64,000 nucleotides of DNA from Armigeres subalbatus (lineage: Eukaryota; Arthropoda; Insecta; Diptera; Culicidae). The stretch is from NCBI RefSeq assembly GCF_024139115.2, contig NC_085141.1, positions 70,659,481 through 70,723,480 of the forward strand, given 5' to 3'. The notes below the pieces were generated by a model. The model had not been told where the DNA came from. It was given only the letters and a program-made list of their open reading frames with translations, and did no database searches. The translations under genes were made by a program, and so were the position numbers. This document shows positions 34,931 to 45,814 of the stretch, piece by piece (position 1 is the first letter of the stretch; each line of letters starts with the position of its first letter).

Positions 34931-36599
34931 TATAGCGCATCTGGTTGCGAATAATGTGCACTAGTTGCGCAAAGATGCGCCATAAGTTGAACGCGAATAA
35001 AATCAGTTTTCGTGACTTCGAAATTCGATTTTCAACTGGAATCATAATATCGAACCTCTAAATATTTTGAATGAATCGTCACGCTGCTCGGAGCCCCCTG
35101 CTCCTGAAAAGCGTGACGTACTTTGTGGATGAACGTTTGCTCAGCAAAGGCAAAGTAATTTGACAAAACTATTTTCTTTCATGAAAATTAATGATTTGCA
35201 TGGCAGAATCGGTAGAATAGTTAACAGCCTCTTCAAGAAACACATAAAGATCTACACTATCTTTTACTTCCTTTTCTTTAAACAAAATATCCCAAAACTC
35301 TATATAAAAAAAATGTAAACATTGCCCCCACGTGAATCCACTCGTTTTACACGCAGTCGGAAACATGTAAATATTATCCTAATATGATGTCAGATGACGT
35401 CACGCTGCATTCGTTTATAAGTTGACACAAAATTTGGCAAGGTTGCCGGTATTTTTTATTCTGAACACTTTAATGTCAAAAGTGTGCCACAGAGTGTGCC
35501 ACCACGTGCCACACTTGTGAATAAAATCCTTAAAATGTGTGCTTGGAACATTGTGCTCAGCGTCCCACCCCTTGGCTCCATCGGACATGATTTAGAAGTG
35601 TTTAAAATCATGCTATCAAAATTTTGAATTTTTTGTAACTTTGAAAACTTTTGAGATCAGATCATATACGGAGAAAATTATCAGATTGTTAGGCAATATT
35701 TATTACACTAAGATGTATTTTTACGCGGTACCGCATGAATTCAAAACACAACGTGTAAAGATCAAGTTACAAAAAAACCAAAATTTTGATAGCAAGATTT
35801 TGAGCGCTGCCGTAATCTGGTAAAGTGACGTATACGCCATTTTACAAAAAATGGTGGTAACGAGTAGTATTCATCGAGCTCTTTAACAGAAAATTGGAAA
35901 ACATGTAGGTTGTAATTTGGCACATACGTCACTTCTTCAGATTACGGCAGAGCACCCCTAAATCATGTCCGATGGAACTCAAATTTTGCATAGGGGCATA
36001 TTTCAGGGCTTAGTAAATGTCTGCGTAACGTAATAAGAATTTTTTCGATGTTCCAAGTCAGTTATTTTTTTTTAAATTATTTCTCAAAGTTTCATGCATT
36101 TTGGTATCAAAAAACAAAAAAAAATCCCCCTTTTGAGAAAAAAAAATAAAGTTTTGAATAATTTTGAGCACCCCTAAATCATGCCGATTTAGCTCAAATT
36201 TTGCATAGGGGGATATTTTTGGCTACAAAAACGTTTGCGTATCGTCAAGTGTTAAAATTCGATGAAAAAATTTTCATCATCTGAAAAAAAATGTCTCAAA
36301 AATGTTCTAAGAGAAAAAATCGATTTTTCATGCATTTTTAAGTCATTTGGCATCAAAAACAAAAATTCGATTTTCGACTTTTTCTTTGGTTCCCCCTTGG
36401 GAGAATTTTCAATTTCAAAATTTGATGAATTTTAGGCACCCCAAAATCATGTCCTATTGAGCTCAAATTTTGCATGGGGTCATATTATGGAATAATGAAA
36501 CTTGTGAGCTATGTCGTTTTTTGAAATTCAAAAATGTTATTTTCATTGGCACCCTAGTATACAAAACACCGCTTGGTGCGGTTTGACAGAACCCCGAAC

Positions 36600-36845
36600 A
36601 AGTGAAACTTTAAAAGTCCCCCTTCTCACTTCTCATTTTTTATTGCTCACTGAGCAGTGAGAAGTGCGAAGTGAAAATTAAAATGTGAAGCATCTCATTT
36701 CTCCAGCTTTTCTTGCTTCTCATTTTTCAATTTTCACAATGAGAAGTGAGAAGTGTGAAATAATGAGGGAGAAGTAGGAAATGAGGAATGAGAACTTAGA
36801 ATTGAAGTCCTCGCTCCTCACTCTTCTTTTCTCAATTCCCATTTC
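36600..36845. repeat. (TCACTTCTCAC) low-complexity repeat, right arm
   Basis: Same low-complexity vocabulary as 32,590-33,180, at the mirrored position in the composite palindrome. Confidence 0.8.
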
Positions 36846-37257
36846 GTTCGGAAAAATGACAGTTTCGGCGAAAATCGGTTAAACGGCATTATCGGCCAAA
36901 TAACGTGTTCGACCGTACGACTTTTTCAGCAATATAACCAGTTCGGCTGTATGTTGCTTTCGGCCAAACCGATCTCCGGTTTAAGAACCGTTTCAGCTTA
37001 ATGGAATTCGACTAAATGTCTTTTGTCCTAACGTGTTTTGTGGCCAAGTGGCATACGCCTAAATGGCTTTCGGCCGTACTAGTTACGGTCAAATGACCAA
37101 TTCCCGCCTAGATTCAAGCACCATTACTCGTCCTATTTTGCCTCTACTCGTCATTACTCGTTTTTCGAACATTAAGTGTAGGTATGTAAATTCTCACTCT
37201 AAAAACATAATTTTTGAAAAGTATAGTTTTGAATATCAATCGAGTTTTGTATATCAA

Positions 37258-37874
37258 GAGAGGGCTTGGTAGTCATATGGCTACTGCTTCTGCCTCATAC
37301 GCAGGAGGTCGTGGGTTCAATCCCAGGTCCGTTCCATTCTCCTACTTTGTATCTTTCTCTATATTTCTCATGTTCTAGCAATCGCTAGAACTGGAAATGG
37401 ACTTCCATACCGTTTCCATATCAATTCCTATACCTTCAACTTGAATATTCTAACAGTAATCTACTAGAATTGGAAATGAACTATAAAGCGCGTTTCCAAA
37501 CATCCAATTAGAAATTCCATCACTTGCTTTCTCCTATCTATCTATCACATTGGCAGCTCGTTAACCAAGACGGACCTCAGCCTCTCGAACCTAACCCTAA
37601 TTTCCAACAAATTCCTCATGAACTCGTGGCAAGTGCAGAGGTATATTCGGCTTGCAGTGGGCGAGTGATTGCATCATCATTTCCTCCCCCTTCCCTACAT
37701 TGACTTGCATTCTGACGTGGCAGGCGCCAGTATGACCTAACAAATGAGATCACCAGAACTTGTACATTGAAGATGTGTGCTAGTCCCAAGCAAAAATCTG
37801 TTGGTTCCCTGTGCAAGAACAGCTGATCTAGTCATAATGGAGTAGCAACTACGAGCAGTCAATCAAGCTCAAGC
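37258..37874 (+). mobile_element. tRNA-headed retroposon, 617 bp, flanked by 22-bp target duplication
   Basis: Starts GAGAGGGCTTGGTAGTCATA. A B-box-like GTGGGTTCAATCCCAGG follows ~50 bases in. It ends with TCAAGCTCAAGCTCAA tail repeats. A 22-bp direct repeat (core CAATCGAGTTTTGTATATCA) lies at 37,236-37,257 and 37,875-37,896. The perfect target duplication marks a recent insertion by LINE machinery. At ~600 bp it is long for a SINE, so a tRNA head may be fused to a LINE 3' end. Confidence 0.8.
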
Positions 37875-38229
37875 TCAATCGAGTTTTGTATATCAATCGA
37901 GTTTTGTATATGTTCGACGGATTGGAATGATGCCAGCACAGTTGCAAGTCTGTAAGTCCATGAATACAGAGCTCTGTGACACTCTTTTTGCCTCCTCGTA
38001 GTTAGTCACAACAATTTTCATTTCATGAGGAATTTGCATGTCGTATGATGCGCTTCAACATTATGTCGTCTTTGGGTTAACTCCTATCTTTTTCTTATTT
38101 TTTATTAAAGATTCTAACAGCCCTGGCCTCATTTCTCTCTTATATACTATTACTTACTTATCCTTCCTAATTTTGTACTCATTGCTTACTTCTGACTTCT
38201 TATTCCTTACTTCATGCAATGTGAGGTAA

Positions 38230-38430
38230 ATATACACCCAATATTTTTTTTACACGGTCGGTGTTCTTTAATTTTCCGGTTAACCCGATTCTGCACAGCT
38301 TTTTAAATACCACCTGAATTTTCTTTGATTTTTTGTGATTTTTTTCATGGGGTTAACTCATAGTTTCATCAACGCTGAAGGTTGTAATCAACTAAAACTT
38401 ACCCGTGTAAAAAAAGAACCGGGTGTATAC
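38230..38430. mobile_element. MITE, ATACACCC...TTTTTTTACACGG ends
   Basis: TATACACCCAATATTTTTTT...TACACGG at the left is mirrored by CCGTGTAAAAAAAGAACCGG...GTGTATA at the right, ~28-bp arms, 201 bp in all. Non-coding. Confidence 0.75.
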
Positions 38431-38961
38431 AACGGGATTCGGCAAAATGACCCTGAGTTCTGATCAACCTTATTAAAGAAAGATTTTTTAACTAAGTCAC
38501 GCTAAAAACTGCCATCATCACAGGTTTTATACGACATTTTAATTTATTTCGTACAAGGTGAACCGGCCCAGGGCCGAAAACCTCATTAATAAAGATTTTT
38601 TACGTACGAATCGCCATGTCTGTCCACACTCTTTCTAAAAGTGGGTGGAATATGTTGACCTTTTTTTATACCCATGAACATTTCCAGTCAAAGTATGGTT
38701 GAAACCAACAACATTTTCGTTGGTCGTCTTCAAGGGAGCCAAGACAATCAATTACTTTGCATAGTTTGTAAAACTCGTGAGTAATGTAAAAAGTGTCCAA
38801 AATGCAACGGGTCCAAATAAAACTGATTTGCCCTAGCTGCTACAACGGCGTTGCTTTGTTTCATCCCCAGCACCTACAACTGCTCTAAGCCCCTATAGCT
38901 ACGACAGCCAACAGCAAGAACGCAAAGCCATCTAATTTACATCTGCTGGGCTTTCACTTCG

Positions 38962-39291
38962 GTGCTAGCTGGTCACATCCTGCAGGGGTCTTTGGCGAAC
39001 GATTCGAGTAGCTTCGGTAATGATTGTCAAGCACTTTGCACTGGGCCACAATCTGGAAACCCCTGTTTGGCTGTCCCGTTGGCATTGCAGATGCATTTTC
39101 GGTACGGATGCAATTCGTATCTGCGCTCGCTGCAGAGCAGTGGGAGTGCAGTGTTTGCTGCAAATGGGAAGGTGTCGGAATTGGGTCGATTTCGTACTAA
39201 CAACAACAGTAACCAACGAACGTTGTGCTGTTTTATCAAAGGAGAAATTGTAACAAAATGCGTGCTTTACGTGGGAATATCTATGATGTAA
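38962..39291 (+). other. unidentified GC-richer segment, open in several frames
   Basis: A 109-codon frame is open here. Several frames on both strands are also open, the usual effect of higher GC rather than coding. The translation (for example GPQSGNPCLAVPLALQMHFR) shows no domain I recognise. It could be an old exon or simply GC-rich non-coding DNA; I cannot tell. Confidence 0.2.
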
Positions 39292-39372
39292 ATAATAGCA
39301 GACATTTAGATGAAATTCCTGAGAACCAAAAAAACAGCAGTTTTCATTAACAAATTGCCTTTTGTGTCCCAC

Positions 39373-41069
39373 AATTAATGAGTATGTGTCAAATGATACG
39401 ACTTGAAAACACTGAAGGCAAAACAGAAAATATTTTGAACTTGGAATAAATTGTTGGCTTAACTAGGTACAAATTTAGTAACATGCACGACAGTGTCCAG
39501 AAATAACTGCATCAATGACCTTCCTAACCTTCACCTTGCGTTTTCAATGGTGAAAAAGTAAATTGATAGATGATAGGCACACTTGAAAGGATGTTTTTTT
39601 ACATGCAACGCAGCAAAAATGACAAACTGTATGGGACAAATCCCCCAAATTAGGATGAACGTACCCCTGAATCAGACGTTCTGGTACCTGATCTTTTTAG
39701 TGGCATTAACGGTTTGTTGTTTATTTTAAATGGCAAAAAAAACATTGAAAGAACTGCAACAACAACATTGATTTGTGATCAGATTGGTGATTTATCCACG
39801 TCGAATGAAGGTTGTTACTCATGAATCGGATGCCAAAACTGTGCCTCTAAGACGAATTATGCTTTTTTAATTTTATTTCGCTAATAACTCTTCTGTTCCT
39901 ATCCCAAGCGTGTATCAAAACAGCAAAACAATTTCTTTTTTTATTGTGTTGCAAGTTCTTATGTTAACTTGCTTGCTTCCACATTCCAGGCCTTGAAAAC
40001 GTGGTACAAGTGAAGGAGAAATTGTTTTTTTTATCGTCAATACCTTAATAGGGTAACTGTACCGTCAGTGGAGATAACACCAATAGTGGAGCTAATGGGG
40101 TTTTAATCAGATTTTTCTGACTATAAACTTTACGACGGTTGTTGCGTCGTGCTGCAAACATGTTTGATGCAACTTAACCTAAGATTTTACTTGAAAAGCT
40201 ATTAAAACCGATGATTTTCCTTTATAAAATAAACTCCCTATAATAGTAGAGTGAAACAACTGGAGCAACTGCCTCCACTATTGGTACCGTTGCACTAGAT
40301 AGAAAAATATATATCAAAAACAATCTATTACATGTCACAAATAAAAAAAAACATGGAAGAGCCAATTTGTGCAATCCTCCCCTACTGCTGTTTAGCAGTA
40401 TCGAAATGCAAAGACTTAATCCGCTTCGCATTATATCTTATGTCTCTTCGAACGTCGCACGAATACAACACATCCGTTTGCATACTGTGCAGACGAATGT
40501 GGTCAGTGTTTGAACAGTTGATCCTGGCGAGGCGACAACTCATAGAACCGGCTATGCCGAGATGGAATAGGTTTGGCAAAGCTACAAACTTGGCTCATGG
40601 TTCGTGAAAATCAACCAGTATTACAACCGATCACATGTGGGTATACCCAATGCGCCGTAAATCAAAAAGCTTGTGCTTCTGGATGCATGCTGAGTTGTTA
40701 GGTATGTGACTTATTAGTGTCATATTCGACACATTGTAGTTGAAGTCTCACAGTATCTGTTCAAATAACTAACATGACAGAACACATACACGAAGAGAAG
40801 ATTTCTTAAGGCGGTGGGCATATCCACGCTTGTACACATTCTACTAATTGAATAAGAATTATGATGAAATAGCCGAGATTTTCCCAAAACGCACCAGGCA
40901 TCAACAAAAACTTTCCCATTGGTCTGCCCAAGCTCAAGATTTAATTGATCATAAATCAATTCGGATATCTCTCTCGGTTTGAGAATCTGAGGATCTTCTA
41001 CCATAAAAGTACGTATGAAATGGTATTAAAACAGGCAAATACGTGTACGCACCAAAATACGAATTTTCA
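39373..41069. other. no recognisable feature
   Basis: AT-rich. A weak inverted pair around ACCAATAGTGGAG at ~40,078 and CCTCCACTATTGGTACC at ~40,271 may be a decayed MITE. No gene supported. Confidence 0.4.
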
Positions 41070-41480
41070 TCTCTATCGTGAAATCTGTGCTGTTATACGC
41101 TAACGAAACAGGGTGTGTATCAGTAGAGAACACTCAACGGCTGCAGGTGTTCATTAACAGACGCCTGCGGAATATAATTCGGACCTGGTGGCCTCACAAC
41201 TGGATCTCAAACAACGAGCTCCATCGTCGTTGTCACCAGAGACCGATAGCATCAGAAATTCGGGATCGGAAGTGTGGCTGGGTCAGCCACACTCTACGTA
41301 GGGGCGGAAACGAAATCTGTAAACAAGCATTAGACTAGAACCCAGCGGGACATCGCAGCAGAGGCAGACCCTGAGGCTCATGGCGGCGAAGCCTCAATAA
41401 AGAAATAAAAGAAGTCGACCGAAATCTAACCTGGCAACAGGTTAAAGCGATAGCCGGGCAACGCTCAGGATCAGGGTTTC
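41070..41480 (+). pseudogene. EN-RT C-terminal fragment, second family
   Basis: The plus strand encodes SVLLYANETGCVSVE, RLQVFINRRLRNIIRTWWPH, ELHRRCHQRPIASEIRDRKC and SHTLRRGGNEICKQALD. After a stop and frame change it continues as a Gly/Arg-rich block and QQVKAIAGQRSGS. This is the region after RT in the second EN-RT family (see 19,853-20,790). LYGSETW-type residues have drifted to LYANETG. Truncated at both ends. Confidence 0.8.
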
Positions 41481-41644
41481 GACTTTTCATTTCAATGAGA
41501 CCAAAGCAAGCGTTTTTTCGGGCCAAGGGAAAATCTTGTTTCGTTGTTTATGTTGAGGATCATCTTTCACCCATTAATCTTTTCTCTAGAATTAGCATTG
41601 GAAGATAAACGAAAATCTTGCAAATTAAATTAAATAGTAGTTTG

Positions 41645-41745
41645 TGCAACAAGTTGCAAAAAGATGATTTTTTCAGCACGAGTTGTACGTACGTTGTAAA
41701 TACTACGAGTGCTTAAAAAATCGAGTTTTGCAACGAGTTGCACAC
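41645..41745. repeat. inverted repeat, GCAACAAGTTGCAAAA type
   Basis: GTGCAACAAGTTGCAAAAAG...TTTTTTCAGCACGAGTTGTAC is mirrored by ACTACGAGTGCTTAAAAAAT...TTTTGCAACGAGTTGCAC. A short palindromic MITE or its remnant. Confidence 0.65.
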
Positions 41746-42059
41746 GCTATTTTTTGCAATGACGAAAAATGGACTTTAATTTGATAAATCTGTTCCAAAA
41801 TTGTAGTCTAATTTTTTCCACATGATCATTCTTGCCAATAAATTATGTTGCTGCGGAGAAGAATCAGATTCCATGTTACCGTGCCACATTGCAAAGTCCA
41901 ATGAGCCGTGAAGCGATAGATGTACTTGCCTTTGGAAATTTTTGATGTCATGACCGCCAAACTATTTTATTTATTACGGGGCGCATAGAATACACTATTT
42001 GAGCTAATTTAGCAAAATGTAGTCACGTAAAGACTGTTCTGGTGTTGATTTTTCATTAT

Positions 42060-42122
42060 AGCACCCAAATGAGTGTTATAATGAATATTATGCAACCCAT
42101 TTGAGTTGCATAATGTTCATTA
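42060..42122. repeat. hairpin, ATTATGCAAC / GTTGCATAAT
   Basis: ATGAATATTATGCAACCCAT followed by TTGAGTTGCATAATGTTCAT forms a 16-18-bp stem with a short loop. The neighbouring CACCCAAATGAGTGTTATAA repeats the theme. Confidence 0.6.
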
Positions 42123-42289
42123 AATCATCCATTTCATTGGTATGGAAAAGTAGGCCGTTTTATCACTCAAAGACGAACTGTAAACCAGATATTATATTTG
42201 GGAATTGCAAAAAATCCTTTTTCGTTTCATTACTTTTACCTCTCACTCACTTTTCGCGAGAATTATCACAGAACAATTACAAAATTGTA

Positions 42290-42365
42290 TGGCCGCGCCG
42301 GGATTCGAACCCAGAATAGTAACAATAATAGCTGTGGGGATGCGCTCACTCTAGCCACATCACCA
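42290..42365 (-). mobile_element. tRNA-like SINE head
   Basis: The minus strand reads GTGATGTGGCTAGAGTGAGC ... CTGGGTTCGAATCCCGGCGC, a clear B box with an A-box-like start. The acceptor stem does not pair, so it is not a tRNA gene. The rest of the element is unclear. Confidence 0.5.
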
Positions 42366-43205
42366 CGCTATCTGTATGAAAACATTAAGTTATTTGTTCC
42401 ACATAAGCTACTATAATTTGCATTTATGATGCCACGAAAAGACTCGAATATGAAATAAAAAAAGCAAACCAACGTTTAGCGGCAGTCCAAGTGAGCGAAA
42501 AATTGTTATCACTCTCCAGGCTGTTTTTCTTTCCGGAAAAGCGATTTCTCCCCGAAAACTTTCGTGAGGGAAAATCATGTGCTCCTGAGATTGAGTGAGG
42601 ATTACGAACCCTGCTCAGGATGGAGATCTTTCAAGTCGGCCCTTTGCACCACCGTACAGGAACCATAAGTAAGTAAGTATGAAATGGTATTAAATTGTCA
42701 CAAGGCAGTTAAATCCCGACCAAATGTTAATCGAATTCAGCAATAATAAAGACGAAAGCGATAGCTGAGTATGAAATTTCTCTCAATAATTAAGAATAGA
42801 AATTAGTTATTGTCATTGTCAAAGTAATCGTCAACATTCTAAAACAAATGCGGAATTTTGTTATGAATAAAAATTTAAAGAATTCCGTTTGTCTTGTCTT
42901 AACACATGCACAGCCAGTATTGAAACGCATCCTGGAAATGTCGGTTGTATTTCCGATCATTTTCATGTCTGCATTAATATTTGCTGCATATCATAAATAT
43001 GACACAAGTATCAAAACGGCCAAGCCCACCGTGCAGGCTTGAATTTGGGAGACAATCCATAACTGCCCGGCAATCAGATTTTTTAGTAAAAAATAACATC
43101 ACTCAGCGAACTGGACTATCGAAATTCATAACTGGCGCCTTATGAATCTTCGACCGATTATTTCACCAGCAGTGCTTCTTATACGCAGTTACCTTCCCGG
43201 CTATT

Positions 43206-43285
43206 CAAGCGTCGATGGGCGTGTGGTCTACATGCCGGCCTCCCAACCCCGAAGTCCATGGTTCGAATCCAGTCTACCGCACTTC
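43206..43285 (+). mobile_element. tRNA-like SINE head
   Basis: GGGCGTGTGGTCTACATGCC ... CATGGTTCGAATCCAGTCT has tRNA-style A and B boxes, but the 5' and 3' ends cannot form an acceptor stem. Probably a SINE fragment. Confidence 0.5.
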
Positions 43286-44208
43286 ACTTTTCTTAAATGA
43301 AAATCATCATTCATTAGGCATCATATCAAAATTCATACCGATTCCTTGTCCCAAACTATCATAACGCGTTTGATTGATAATCATATGTCCATTTTCCTCA
43401 ATGATGATCAACAAAGAGTTTTGAATCTACGAAGGAAAGAGGACAGCCGTACCAACCGTTTCACATTCAGGGGGGGAAAGATGATTGACGAATCGTTGGG
43501 AGTGACATTGCTAAGAAGATTAATGTAGACTCCTTGGGTCCTCGACGTCTTGGGATGGGACACAGTTTTTAGTCTAGTGCCCTGGCTCATACACTGATGG
43601 GCAAAAGTATTTGCATAAATTCAGATAAATTACTATGAAAACATGACGAATACTTATGTACATCAGTGTACATATAGGCCTAGGTTTAAGCGCCATTACT
43701 CGCTCTCTGGAACGAGAAAAATAAACAAAAGCGATGAAAAACAAGCGAAAACTCATACCTCATTAATTATACCTTATTTTTACTTACAACATCTTCATAT
43801 TTTCCGTGCTTGGAATCGTTCTCTTTTCATTACTCCCGTCAAAACACAATTTATTGGAAATGCTTACCACAAATTTTCGCGAAAAATGAGTGAGGAGTGA
43901 AAATGAGTCTGAGAGACAAACGAAAATCGGCTTTCTTGGTGATTTTTTTTGTTTCTTTGTTCCAATTTAAGTGAAGACATTCCACCATTGACGAATACAT
44001 AGACCGAAATGTCCGGTACAAAGCCATCAGAAAATCGGGCACCATGTCTTCTTCTTCATTTTGAAGAAAATACCCCTCGTGGGTGACGAATTACATTATA
44101 CATATTTTACGAGCGCTGACTTACCCCTCTTGACGTTTTGACAGTTTGTCTGTTTGTTTTTCTCCCTCACCTTGCGACGTCGTTTCGGTTTTGCATCGTA
44201 CATAAATC
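43286..44208. other. no recognisable feature
   Basis: Chance ORFs only. Nothing supported. Confidence 0.4.
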
Positions 44209-44467
44209 TCGGGTACTTATTCAAAAGGACGTATGTGATTTTACAAGCAAAGATTCAAATGTCGATTTGTCCAATCTGATGGCACTCCCACGCAAACCAA
44301 TACACCACCAACATGTAGCCGAAGGCTTCTCCTATAGGAGAAGCCTTCGGCTACCTGTTGGTGGTGTTGATTTGCGTGAGAGTGCCACCATGGATTGCAG
44401 ATTGGACAAATCGACGTTTGCATCTTTGTTTACAAAGTCACATACGTCCTTTTGAATAAGTACCCGA
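44209..44467. mobile_element. near-perfect 259-bp palindrome (MITE)
   Basis: TCGGGTACTTATTCAAAAGG at the left and its complement at the right fold onto each other along almost the whole length, with the axis at CTCCTATAGGAG (~44,335). Arms are ~125 bp with only a few mismatches. The centre GTAGCCGAAGGCTTCTCCTA and its mirror are perfect. Non-coding. Confidence 0.9.
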
Positions 44468-44539
44468 TATTTTTTGGCTATCAGATCGATTACTCCAACG
44501 CGTGCTTGTTAGAACAATTTTTTTTCTGTGAAAATGATT

Positions 44540-45795
44540 TCTATTCATCATCGAAAATTGATGAAAGTAAGGTCGCAACCGAAAAGGTAAGATTATCTAA
44601 CAGAAATGACAGAGTGAACAATCTATTCTCGCTTAACTTTTCAAAAGGTCCTAAGTAACATTTTTTTCATGATTTAATTTGAGTATTGCAATCAACAGAT
44701 TAACATGAAATACGTTGATTGCATTATTCAGATTAAATCATGAAAAAAATGTTACTTAGGACCTTTTGAAAAGTTAAGCGAGTATTCATCTCCACAAACA
44801 TCTTAAACTCAAAAAATATCTTACAGCCAAAGTGCGATAAAGCCGAAACAACGTCGTCAAAGAGCAAAGAACGTCCATACAAACTGCGACACGTTCGGAG
44901 CGATTACCAGCAGATGAGTCACATTCCGCTGTACTGCTATTTATGCCGGTTACAGTGCAAAGATGACGACCGTTTCGCCAAACACATGACGAAACACGGG
45001 CGCATATTTGGTTTCATTCGTCAGGTTGATGACTACCTTCTGGAGGAACCGAGTTTCGCCGTGCGTTTGGACTACCGTCCCGATTACGCCAGAACGTTGG
45101 TGTACGTGCGGAACGTGTCACCCCATTCGGTGTTGCGACTCAGCCGGGCCTACATCCACCTGGCAGACGGTCACATGAAGATGCTGATTGAAAGCGAGAT
45201 GCGCCTTCCTTGGGGTACGGTTTCAAAGTTTTGCTTCGACAGTTGCCTGCTGTCGGAGCTGGCAAGAAGCTACGGACTGATATTGGTTGGACTGGCGGAC
45301 TCAAAGACAGAAATATTGGAACTTTACCACCTGCAAGTGACCGTGTTGAGTCATTTCGTGAAAGAGCAGCTAATTTTGAAGAAACCAACGATTCATTGTC
45401 CGCTGTTGAATCAGTATCCGGTACCGATGGAAAAAAAGATCATATACGAGAGGTGAGTTGTGTTACAAAATGTTCGAACTCAAATGATGCAATACAGTGC
45501 GTTTTACAGTTTTCAATGGTTCAACAAATATGTCGCAACAAATCACGAGCAGCTGTCTGCTGTGCGAAATATCGTGAATCGGACTTCGTTCCCTGCTCCG
45601 TACATATTATTTGGACCACCCGGTACTGAAAAAACTTCAACTATCGTAGAGGCAGTTTTACAAATTTAGAAACTACAACCCAAAGCCAACGTTCTCGTAT
45701 CGGCAGCTTCAAATTTCGCCTGTGATGAATTCACCACGCGCCTGCTGGAATTCATTCCCGCCACCGATGTGTTCCGTTTCGTATCCTTCGTATCG
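44540..45795 (+). pseudogene. MOV10/Armitage-like RNA helicase remnant
   Basis: Readable exons: ~44,540-44,586 (ESKVATEK, then donor GTAAGA), 44,827-45,452 and 45,510-~45,795. The second exon opens after TTACAG and holds a C2H2 finger (CYLCRLQC...HMTKH) and a region ending PVPMEKKIIYE. A 57-bp intron (45,453-45,509, GTGAGT...TTTTACAG) joins in phase to SFQWFNKYVATN, then AVRNIVNRTSFPAPYILFGP with GPPGTEKT, a Walker A motif whose GKT glycine is Glu. A TAG stop follows after EAVLQI, and the frame goes on to AASNFACDEFTTRLLEF (motif Ia). SF1 helicases of this type work in small-RNA pathways. Broken P-loop, stop and missing 3' half make it a pseudogene. Retained introns exclude a processed copy. 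Family call is from remembered motifs. Confidence 0.6.
44628..44782. mobile_element. palindromic MITE inside helicase-remnant intron, 155 bp
   Basis: CTCGCTTAACTTTTCAAAAG...GTCCTAAGTAACATTTTTTTCATGA and its perfect complement form ~50-bp arms around a ~50-bp AT-rich loop. It lies between the GTAAGA donor at 44,587 and the TTACAG acceptor at 44,826. Confidence 0.88.
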
Positions 45796-45814
45796 ATTTT
45801 GCTGATAACGGAAC

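Larger units (their letters stand above)
34259..35130. mobile_element. TIR element (ATCCACAAAGTA ... GTCACGC), host of two MITEs
   Basis: ATCCACAAAGTA...GGTCACGC at 34,259-34,290 is mirrored by GCGTGACGTACTTTGTGGAT at 35,111-35,130. Between them lie the MITEs at 34,314-34,472 and 34,597-34,930. Confidence 0.65.
32030..37095. mobile_element. ~5-kb composite palindrome (fold-back) with MITE-filled core
   Basis: Three shells mirror each other. The outer shell has GGTCATTTGGCCGAA-type units at 32,030-32,180 and their complements (CGGCCAAATAACG-type) at 36,850-37,095. The middle shell is TCACTTCTCAC simple repeats at 32,590-33,180 and 36,600-36,845. The inner shell is 33,240-33,835 against 35,455-36,420, with long matches such as CCAAAAATATCCCCCTATGC versus its complement at 36,200, and GTGTGCCACAGTGTGCC versus GTGTGCCACAGAGTGTGCC. 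The core (33,840-35,450) contains several smaller inverted-repeat elements. No ORF of note is present. Confidence 0.75.

Noticed and set aside
38954..39372. Possible host exon, open in four frames
   Set aside because: Multiple overlapping frames on both strands and no recognised motif or splice sites. Kept only as a low-confidence unidentified segment.
43206..43285. Possible genuine tRNA gene
   Set aside because: A and B boxes are present but the 5' and 3' ends do not pair as an acceptor stem. Listed as a SINE head instead.
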